DNA from: Baffinella frigidus
Taxonomy: Eukaryota; Cryptophyceae; Cryptomonadales; Baffinellaceae
DNA: 23,925 nucleotides
Assembly: GCA_026770585.1 (NCBI GenBank)
Contig: MU646367.1
Location: 353,533-377,457 of the forward strand
Direction of reading: 5' to 3'
Shown here one piece after another: positions 1 to 7,757 of this stretch; position 1 is the first letter of the stretch, and every line of letters starts with the position of its first letter. Under the pieces are notes generated by a model. It saw nothing but the letters and a program-made list of their open reading frames with translations, was not told the origin of the DNA and did no database searches. Made by a program: the position numbers and the translations under genes.

Positions 1-340
1 TCAGGGTTTAGAGTTTAGGGTTTAGGGTTTAGGGTTTAGGGTTCAGAGTTTAAAGTTTGGGGGTCGGGGTTTCAGGGTGTAGGGTGTAGGGTTTAGGGTG
101 AAGGGTTTATGGTTTAGGTTTTAGGGTCTGGGGTTTAGGGTTTAGGGTTTAGGGTTTAGGGTTTAGGGTCTAGGGTTTAGGATTTAGGTTTGAGGTTTGA
201 GGTTTTAGGGTGTAGGGTTTAGGGTTTAGGGTTTAGGGTGTAGGGTCTAGGGTTTATGGTTCAGGGTTCAGTGTTTAGGGTTTAGGGTTAAGGGTTTATG
301 GGTTAGGGTTTAGTGTTTAGTGTTCAGTGTACAAGTCTTT
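1..340 (+). repeat. Telomere-like TTTAGGG array, left edge
   Basis: Degenerate head-to-tail TTTAGGG 7-mers with variants TGTAGGG, TTCAGGG and TTAAGGG. The array lies in what should be the fifth intron of DGAT2 (minus strand), so the sense strand reads CCCTAAA. It is interrupted by point changes, so it is an old internal array and not a chromosome end. Confidence 0.9.
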
Positions 341-795
341 GGGTATAGGGTTTAGGTTTAGAACTCAGCGCTCTAAACCATGCACAGGGGTCCAGGATTC
401 GTGGCTGGCACTTCATGATCTCAGGGGCGAGGTTTCAGGGCTGAACCCTGAAAACCAATCCCGGAAACCTGCCACACAGCGGGCTACGAAGGGATTTTTG
501 GTGGCTTAGCATTCTTGGTGGCTCAGCCACCAAGAATTGGCCAGGATACCCGTAGGAACAACCCTACATCCCTACGAATTGCCTACCGTGGAGTCTTATG
601 GGGTACCATCTTGTGAGTTATTCACGAAATCCCGTGCAGTCCGCTGTGAAGTACGCGGGTGGCCTAACGTGACAAATCCTCCAACCGCAGTCCGATTGCT
701 GGCCCATGGCCGTTTCTTGGTTCAAATGTGTGAACTGACCGCAGCTCCCGAATTCACAACAGCCCTTGCTCGAACCCTGAACAATAAATCCTAAA
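341..795. other. Unique sequence between opposed telomere-like arrays
   Basis: No exon of DGAT2 or any other family is recognisable on either strand. The stretch contains a perfect 13-bp stem dyad with a one-base centre at 511-537 (ATTCTTGGTGGCT / AGCCACCAAGAAT). It is flanked by TTTAGGG on the left and CCCTAAA on the right. Confidence 0.6.
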
Positions 796-1328
796 CCCAG
801 ACCGGAAAAGGAAAACACAAAACCGAACCCATCATACCCTCAAACATAAATAATAGCCCCTAAACCCTAAACCCTAAACCCCAAACCCTAGACGCTGAGC
901 TCTGAACTCTACACCCTCAACCCTAAACTCTTAAAACCTAAAACCGTACTCCCAAACCCTAAATTCTGAATCCAGAATTCTACACCCTACACCCTACACC
1001 CGACAACCTAAAACTGACCCCAAAAACCTTGAAACTAAAACCTAATTATATACCTTAGATCTACACCCTACACCCTACACCCTACACCCTACACCCTAAC
1101 CATAACCCCTCAAACCTTGAAACTAAAACCTAACTATATACCCTAGACCTACACCCTACACCCTACACCCTACACCTTACAACCTACACCGTAAACCCTA
1201 CACCCTACACCCTTCACCATAGACACACACTAAACCCTGAACCCTACACCCAAACCCTCAACACTAAACCTGGAACCCCAAAACCAACACCTGAACCCTA
1301 AACAACTCCTTAACCCTAAAAAGCCAAC
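796..1328 (-). repeat. Telomere-like CCCTAAA/CCCTACA array in DGAT2 intron 5
   Basis: On the plus strand the units are CCCTAAA and, from about 980, mostly CCCTACA. The segment CCTTGAAACTAAAACCTAA-TATATACC-TAGA occurs twice (near 1028 and 1115), showing local duplication. This array is inverted relative to the one at 1-340. On the DGAT2 sense strand it reads TTTAGGG, the less common orientation in this window. Confidence 0.88.
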
Positions 1329-3240
1329 CTTGCTCGAGGGCCTTATCCATAACGGGGCGCGTAGCCTCGATGCATCCACCCGCCAGACACAGCTCGCGGT
1401 ACACGGGGATGCAGAAGCACACGCTTGCGCCGCCCTGCCACCACACGCCACGGAGGTCAGTCTAGGCCCGCTGGCCTTGCATCCCGGGTGAGGGCTTCGG
1501 GCAGGGGGCGTGGTGCGGGATGCGGGACTCAGGGTGGGGTCTCTGAGGGCTGCGGTTGAGAAGGGAAATGTTCGAGGCTGCCACGCCAGATTGCAGTTGG
1601 AGGTTGAAGTCCTAGATATCTAGGACTTTTGACTTTTGAAAACCACTGCCCTCAGGAGAATAGACTTTTGGCGACCCCTTGCAAGACTCTGGCGTGGTGA
1701 TACGCACCGCGTGGAGCTGGGTGAAAGAAAACTTGTCGTGGAAGCCGTTGGATTCCTTGTTGTTGACGTCTGTGAGGAGGTTCACGATCGACCCTGCCGC
1801 CGCGCGCCGCTCCTTCAGTCTACTCCCGTCTCGCATCTTGCGACGAGTCCTACCATGGCGCATTTCCAAGGGATGCTTGAAATAGGGACACCACGCCCGG
1901 TTGAGAGCATCGCGGCGTGGACGCGGGGAGGCAGGCAACGTGACGGCAAAAACGCGTGGAAGCTGGCACGACGCACACGGTACTGATTCTCGGATGAGTA
2001 CGCGCTTGTGGAGAAACACCCGGCACTGATTCGCGGGCGGAGAGGCGGTGACGCACCCCAGGGGAGGATGCTGTGGGGATGCACGCCGAAGACGTACTTC
2101 TTCGCGGGGTCAAGCTCCTCTTCGAAGTGCAGCTTCAGATTCATCCTGTCGTCGAGAACCACGTTCAATCGTCCCGGTTCCGGTGAAAGCTCAAGGGCTT
2201 GGATGTATGTGTGTAGCAGATAGTATGGAATCGGGGAATTGATCCAAGGCTTGATCGAGTTCTCTGATTGGAACACGATGCGAATCATTAGGTTTGCAAA
2301 TAGTTTTCAACTTGGACTCTACTCCAGTGGCCTCGCCACCGACGCTAGATTATAGGGTTTAGGGTTTGGGGTTTGGGGTTTAGGGTTTAGGGTTTAGGGT
2401 TTAGGGTTGAGGGTTTGGGGTTGAGGGTTTGGGGTTGAGGGTGCAGGGTGTTGGGCGTAGGGTGTAGGGTGTAGGGTGCATGGTATAGGGTGTATGTTGG
2501 AGGGTGTAGGGTGTAGGTCGCAGGGTTTAAGGTGTAGGGTGTAAGGTTCAGGGTTCAGGGTTCAGGGTTCAGGGTTCAGGGTTTAGGGTGTAGGGTTCAG
2601 GGTTCAGGGTTCAGGGTTCAGGGTTTAGGGTTTGGGGTGTAGGGTGTAGGGTGTAGGGTTTGAGGTTTAGGGTGTAGGGTGTAGGGTATAGGTTGTAGGG
2701 TTTGGGGTTTAGAGTTTAGGAGTTTAGTGTTGAGGGTTTAGGGCTTAGGGTCTAGGGCTTAGGGTTCAGGGTTTTGGTTTCAGGGTTCTCGCCTTCGTTT
2801 GAGCCAGTGCCAGATCCAGTGCGTCTGCACGTGCATGCTGTTGCGGCCTTCCCGTTGTTCGCAGCCGTTCAGGTAGCTCGGAAGGTAGAAGGCAAGGACG
2901 ACGAGGAGGAGTTGGGGTGGCAGAACGAGTCGCCACACGGGCAAGAAGAACACGGAGGAGTACACGGCGAGGAAGATCGTGCGGAACAGTTTGTCCGCCG
3001 CCCAACCTCCCCCGTTCCTGAAGCCCATACGCAGGGTTATGCCATGGCAGGGCGCAGAGAAGAGGAAGCTTGCCGCACAATGAGCTCTAAACCTTGCACC
3101 CTAAACCCTGAGCGGGCGGGGTCGGCGACGAACCCGCGGAGGACGGCGCCCCGGTCCATCCACCACAGTGCCGAGATGGTGCAGACGACGATGGCCATCG
3201 TCATGGGCGAGGGCTGCAGCTGCGCGGGAATGAACTCCAT
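1329..3240 (-). CDS. DGAT2: Diacylglycerol O-acyltransferase 2-type enzyme (DGAT2), 3' end beyond the window
   Basis: This family makes triacylglycerol from diacylglycerol and acyl-CoA in the endoplasmic reticulum membrane. Exons on the minus strand: 3240-3134, 3017 to about 2793, about 2263-2057, 1793-1708 and 1434-1329. Exon 1 starts MEFIPAQLQPS at the ATG at 3240 and has a hydrophobic segment. Exon 2 has two more (FLAVYSSVFFLPVWRLV, LLLVVLAFYLPSYLNG) and then Trp-rich HWIWHWLKR. Exon 3 holds the family signature ELDPAKKYVFGVHPHSILPWG; the HPHS form resembles plant DGAT2 (EPHS) more than animal HPHG. Exons 4 and 5 read SIVNLLTDVNNKESNGFHDK and then CFCIPVYRELCLAGGCIEATRPVMDKALEQ, the family's PxxREL...GCIxASR block. 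Phases match at every junction except 2/3, where the donor appears to be a non-canonical GC (near 2792) and the acceptor is unresolved. The C-terminal half lies left of the window. A monoacylglycerol or wax acyltransferase relative is possible. Confidence 0.87.
1607..1628. repeat. Perfect 22-bp palindrome in DGAT2 intron 4
   Basis: The 11-bp half AAGTCCTAGAT is followed directly by its exact reverse complement, with no spacer. It is followed at 1625-1640 by ACTTTTGACTTTTGAAA, whose reverse complement contains the TTCAAAAGTC motif seen in the PUS10/TAF1 promoter gap. Role unknown. Confidence 0.75.
2340..2782 (+). repeat. Telomere-like TTTAGGG array in DGAT2 intron 2
   Basis: About 440 bp of TTTAGGG, TGTAGGG and TTCAGGG units fill the intron between DGAT2 exons 2 and 3. 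The sense strand (minus) is C-rich. Short runs are homogenised: TTCAGGG repeats at 2547-2582 and 2598-2622, and TGTAGGG around 2638-2660. Confidence 0.9.
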
Positions 3241-3662
3241 CGTGGGGCGTTGTGTTCCAAAGCAAGCAAGGGGATCAGTTGCCCACAGATCGATTTTAAC
3301 AGGGTCAAAACTCAAGCGACCCCGAGCGCAAGCTCTAGAGAGGGAGGCGTTTGCAGCCCCGCAAGCTCCTCACACGAGACGTGTGCGATCCCACTAGGAG
3401 AGATGAGGGAGTGGGTGTTGCGTCTCCTTCTCTCGGATCTTGAAAACGTGGTAAAATTTGGAAGACGACCGGGTTTGGGTCTTGGATGGCCACTTGAAAA
3501 GTCAATTACGCTTGTAGTTGGAGCCTTTTTGTCAACTTTGTGGGGATTCGATGCCATAATTTGAGCCCCCTCCCAAGTTGATGTTCAAAATCGACAAACG
3601 GGCAGGGGTCTGGATTTCCGTTTCATCGCTGTGTGTGCGCCGTGTGGAGGCTTCACGCTCGC
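3241..3662. promoter_or_regulatory. Divergent promoter gap between DGAT2 and AGGF1-like genes
   Basis: Both start codons face away from this 422-bp gap, so it should hold both promoters and 5' leaders. I see no TATA box. There is a TTGAAAAGTC motif near 3493, close to the TTCAAAAGTC motif repeated in the PUS10/TAF1 promoter gap. An AT-rich stretch lies around 3500-3595 in otherwise GC-rich DNA. Function is inferred from position only. Confidence 0.5.
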
Positions 3663-6600
3663 ATGTCCAATGAGCCTGCGGTCTGCTCTGAGAGCCCTGT
3701 GGACGCCGCGGCAAATTCTTCCCTGGTGGAATTCCAGGAGGGAGCCATGTCCGCTGACCCCGCTGAATTCTCCGAGAGCGGCCCTGCCGACGCCGCGGCC
3801 AGTCCGGCCATGGAAGGCCAAGAGGAGGGCTGGGTGTGGCTCGCAGACTGGCAACGCTGGGGGCACGCTGCGTCTGGCATGATGCTTGACCCCCACACGG
3901 GCAAGTATTTTGTGTTGAACGGCACGGAGATGCAGGAGGTAGCTGCGCCGCACGGAGAGGCTGGGCAGGATCCAGACGCGCAGCCAGGGGAGTGGGACGG
4001 GGAGAGTTTGAGCGGGGGGGGGGAGGAGGACGACGACCTCGACGGCGCGAGCTTCAGCGAGGGGGAGCTTGCTGATCTCGACGGTGGGGGCTTCGACGAG
4101 CAGGAGGCCAGCCAACTGTTGGGTACACACACTCCCAAGGATGGGACGGCGGAGAACGGCGCGGAGGAGGAGCCAGCGAATCCGGATGTGTGCGGCGATT
4201 GGATCTTCGATGGGGAGTGGTGGATTACAGCGGAGGGGCACTCGTACCATCCGGTGCTGAAGCAGCTCTTCCACAACGGGGAGCGCGTCCTCTCCCAGGT
4301 CTAGCTCTGCTTCAGTTAAATTGGTCTCATCATTTTCCAGTTTCCACGCCAAAAGTTGAGGGATTGGTACCACAGAACAGGGGAATCAACTTCCGGTCTC
4401 GTCGAATGATGAGACCAAATTAACTCAGACAGAGCTGTTTGTTTGGTAGACTTATCCGTCAAATGTCAATTTGGTAGAGTGATCCCAACGGCCACGCTGA
4501 TTTGGTGGACAGCTCCACGGATAGTGTTTGGGTGGGGGTACCAGGCTGGCTTTGCATTCGTCAGTGGGTGGCTGAGTGCGGCATGGCGTGGTGCGTGTCT
4601 CGCACCACGCCTGAAACGAAATCACCACCCAGCTGCCTGCCGCCGCCGCCGCATTCACCAGTGCTGATGATTAACAATAGGAGCGTGCCACACGTTACAG
4701 ACATGTTCGCCCCACCATGCACAGTGTTTTGTCAACCCTTTTTAGGGGTTTGGGTTTAGGGGGTTGGGGTTTAGGATTTAGGGTTTGGGGTTTAGGATTT
4801 AGGGTTTGGGGTTGAGGTTTAGGGGTTCAGGGGTTTGGGGTTTAGGGTATGGGGTTTAAGGTTTAAGGTTTTAGGGTTTAGAGTTTAGGGTTTACGTTTA
4901 GGGTTGAGGGTTTATGGGTTTATGGGTTTTAGGGTTTGGTGTGTAGGGTTTAGGTCTTGGGGGTTTCTGTTTCAGGGTTGAGGGTAGGTAGTTTGGGGTT
5001 TAGGGTGTAGGTCAGATAGCTAACAGCGCCCTATGCCGGCGCGGGATTCGCAGGAAGACAAGTTTGGACTGGACGGAGAGGCGGCGCGCGAGAAGTGGGA
5101 GCAGGATCGCTATGCTCTCGACTACGGACACTACATCCCCAAGGCACACATCGCCTCCCCCCACCCTCCGCCTATATACAGACACCCTTGATCCCAGGCC
5201 GCCCAAATGTCCCAACACTCGAACATTTGTCTGCCGACTCCGCCTTTTTTTTCGCACCTAAATAGTTCTCAGCAGGATTCAAGGGGGCGTCAGGGGCTTC
5301 TTTTCCAAACAGCCGCCTTAACTAAATTCGGCCAACTGTGACCCTAGTTATGGGGTGGGGGAAACTGAGCGTAAACCTCCTCATAACCTTGCGTCCTTAG
5401 GTGCCCTTAAAGCCTAGCTGCCCACAGTCTGACCTTCTGGTGGGAGGCGGTTGCAGGAGCCAGCGCACGCGCAGGAGGGCGGCGCGGCCGAAGACGGGGC
5501 AGCCACGAACCCTCCCGAGGAGGAGGAGGCTGCGGGGGTAGAAGCTCCGAAGGGGAGGGTTCCGCGGAAGCACATGATCGGGCCGCTAGGCGCGACCATC
5601 GGGCGGAGCACGGCGTGCGGCGTGCACGTCAAGTGCCACCTCATTTCGCGCGAGCACTGCCGCGTCGCCTTCGTGCCTGCCGAGGGGGAGGAGCCGGGCC
5701 GATTTGTTCTCCTGGATTGTGGGAGTCGAAGGGGGACGTTGCTCAACGCAAGGTTCGCCCCCCCATGTGGCTGCGTGTTCTTGATTCCTGGACTGGGTTA
5801 CGGGCGTGTGGGTGCTTTCGGGGGGGGTCTGGATCTCGTCGCCGGTCCCGCACTGCGTCCACATGGTCATTCAAGTGGATGCTGGGCTAAGAGTGTGTGT
5901 GCACCGAGAGGCAGATCCCAAAATGCGACCATCAAACTGCATGCAGAAATGAGAGTTAACGACACTTGAGCAGACAGATCCCCTCTGGACGAGGACTCGG
6001 AGGCGAAGGGGCGGAGGCTTCCAGCGAGGAGGTGCTCAAGCCCGGGGATCGAATCGTGCTCTCGCCGCGTGCGTCGCTCACTGTCACTGCTTCTCCCGCG
6101 GTAACGCCCACTCACCACTGCCCCCGTGGATCCAGCAGCCTAGGATCGATCAGGGGTTTTCCAGGTTCAAAGCCTGCCTGGTTTAGTCATCTTTCACGTA
6201 CATAACCCGCCCGATTCAGTCAACCGTCGTGAGAGTCTTGTCCAGGCCATCTCCTGCCCTCTATTCCTCCTGAACCCAGGTCGAAAAACTGCAATCCTTG
6301 CTAGCAATCCCAACTGAGCGCCAACCAATCGTGCGCAGTTTCCTCCGGCTGGATGCAATGCACTAGCCAGGCGCTCTCCAGTCCCCACAGAATATCGCAG
6401 GCTGAGTGGAAGGCTGCGCGGACCGCAGGGGTCACTGGTCCTGATCGAGCGGCTGAGCGCGCCCTGGCGCGAGCGCGGCGCTTCCTTGGACGCCGAGGGG
6501 GCTGCGGCCAGCGCGGGGGGGATGTCGCGCGAGGAGTATCGCGACCGGACGCGCGAGCGAAGAAGGCTCTTCGAGGCGGCTGAGCGCGAGGCCGTGCGGG

Positions 6601-7551
6601 GGGGGTACGCGGACAAGGTGGCGAGTGTGAAGGAGATGCAGGATTCGCAGGCGCGGCGGAGAGTTGAGTTGCACGCCGCGATTATGGCCAAGGACGTGCT
6701 CGGGGGGAAGCACGAGCGGGAGGGAGACGCTGGGGTGCCGGAGGTGGTGGAGGAGCCGGAGTGGAAAGAGAAGGGTGCCAAGTTGCTCAAGAAGATGGGG
6801 TGGAAGGAGGGTGGCGGCTTGGGGAAGGACGGCCAGGTGCACACCCCGGCCCTTGCCCGTGTGGCCTGCTTGGACCCTGAAACAGCATTAAACATAAATA
6901 GCCCCTCTGTGAAGTTGCCCACGAATAAATATTCGCGTCACTAGTAAGCAGGCTGAGGTCTCGTTCGTTAACGGAATTAACCAGACAAATAGCACAGGAT
7001 TCCTGATGTTGAAGCAGCTACGGATGCCTGCGCCGCCAGGCCCGCCTCGCACATTCAGGCCCGCTGCGTGGTCAAGTAGGCCGCCTTAGAGACCAGATGC
7101 CACATTGGAGACCAGTCAACGCCGAGTGACGCAGAGCTAGACATGATTCCTTGCCGACAGTTGACTGCCCGGCGGTGCCAAAACTGGCATTTGAACGCTA
7201 CATGCCCACGTGTCACTTTCCAGTCAACTCTCTTAAGTTAATCCACTCCGGAGGCCTAAGTGAATCTACCTAGGCGTCCTCATAACCTTGGGTCCTTATG
7301 CCCTTAGATTCTAGACACACACACTCGACGCTGACGTTTGACACCCACCAACTCTGGCGCAGGGCATGACGGATCCTATCGCGGCGCGGCCGTCGGGGCG
7401 CGGCGGGATCGGGATGCCCCCCCCGCCGCCGCTGCCGCCTGGAGTGCGAGCGCCAGCGGCAGCGGGAGGCAAGTGGAAGCGGGGGGCGGCGCAGGGCGTT
7501 GCGCGCATGTCGGCGATGAGCCGTTTGGCGCAGCTGCCGGAGCCGGGCTAG
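3663..7551 (+). CDS. AGGF1: AGGF1-like protein with OCRE-like, FHA and G-patch domains
   Basis: Six exons: 3663-4298, 5054-5143, 5457-5752, 5974-6100, 6429-6836 and 7363-7551, joining in phase into 581 residues. Residues about 57-90 (SGMMLDPHTGKYFVLNG) resemble an OCRE octamer repeat. A second copy of that style (DWIFDGEWWITAEGHSYHP) follows near 175-205 after a long acidic stretch. Exon 2 reads EDKFGLDGEAAREKWEQDRY. The FHA domain spans about 275-380, with the GR of TIGRS, the SREH core (306-309), DCGSRRGTLLN and LKPGDRIVL. The G-patch spans about 498-540 and is split by the last intron: KGAKLLKKMGWKEGGGLGKDGQ joins GMTDPIAARPSGRGGIGM. OCRE, FHA and G-patch in this order is the architecture of AGGF1, whose relatives bind RNA and spliceosomal factors. 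Intron 2 appears to use a GC donor at 5144. The ATG at 3663 is the first in its frame. Without splicing, exon 1 would end at a TAG inside the donor sequence (4302-4304). Confidence 0.85.
4303..4436. repeat. Inverted-repeat (foldback) element at the start of AGGF1 intron 1
   Basis: Arms 4303-4334 and 4405-4436 are inverted copies matching at 28 of 32 bases, starting AGCTCTG and ending TTGGTCTCATCATT, around a 70-bp loop. The left arm starts four bases into the intron, so the hairpin begins almost at the 5' splice site. I see no clear target duplication. It could be a MITE or a structure affecting splicing. Confidence 0.75.
4585..4611. repeat. 11-bp perfect hairpin in AGGF1 intron 1
   Basis: GGCGTGGTGCG (4585-4595), a five-base loop, then CGCACCACGCC (4601-4611). 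The stem is perfectly matched and GC-rich. No neighbouring T-run suggests a terminator. Role unknown. Confidence 0.7.
4740..5020 (+). repeat. Telomere-like TTTAGGG array in AGGF1 intron 1
   Basis: TTTAGGG, TTTGGGG and TTGAGGG units. The host gene is on the plus strand, so here the sense strand is G-rich, opposite to most arrays in PUS10 and TAF1. The array ends about 30 bp before the exon 2 acceptor. Confidence 0.88.
5378..7306 (+). repeat. Shared ~30-bp sequence in AGGF1 introns 2 and 5
   Basis: CCTCATAACCTTG-GTCCTTA followed by TGCCCTTA occurs near 5381-5409 and near 7274-7305, with about three differences. No protein is encoded. The span given covers both copies. It may be the remnant of one dispersed repeat inserted twice in the gene. 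Confidence 0.65.
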
Positions 7552-7757
7552 CCGCGCACGTTGGTGCGGCTGATTGTATGTGCATGTAGAGACAAGGCTG
7601 GGAGTGAATATTGAGGCAGCGAGGCTTAACGCGGGCGCGAGTTTGTTTCCGGTGCGTGTACTGTGATGTACGTACGTGCGCTCGTTGTGCACGACACCCC
7701 ACTGTGTGCTGCACGAGAAGACCCCCACGCTGCGGCAGAAGAGGAGGTGCAGAGCCC
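7552..7757. other. Convergent 3' end region between AGGF1-like and PUS10
   Basis: The two stop codons are 206 bp apart, facing each other, so both 3' UTRs and polyadenylation sites must lie or overlap here. I see no canonical AATAAA on either strand. No telomere-like repeat is present in this gap, unlike the neighbouring introns. Confidence 0.55.

Noticed and set aside
1-340. True chromosome end (telomere) at the left edge
   Set aside because: A left end should read CCCTAAA on the plus strand. This array is TTTAGGG, heavily mutated, and DGAT2 must continue to its left.
1612-2019. Long minus-strand ORF of 135 codons across DGAT2
   Set aside because: It is mostly a frame shadow. Only 1793-1708, in its own frame, fits the DGAT2 chain, with intron sequence on either side.
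3585-4373. 262-codon minus-strand ORF opposite AGGF1 exon 1
   Set aside because: Low-complexity Leu/Pro/Arg-rich antisense shadow. The plus strand fits the OCRE-FHA-G-patch gene and joins in phase.
4303-4436. AGGF1 exon 1 as a complete single-exon gene ending at 4304
   Set aside because: The stop lies within a good donor (CAG|GTCTAG), and exon 2 and the FHA exon continue in phase. It is kept only as a possible intron-retention product.
6140-6185. Possible tRNA B-box (GGTTCAAAGCC)
   Set aside because: No A-box, acceptor stem or D-arm could be found at the right distance, and it lies inside AGGF1 intron 4.
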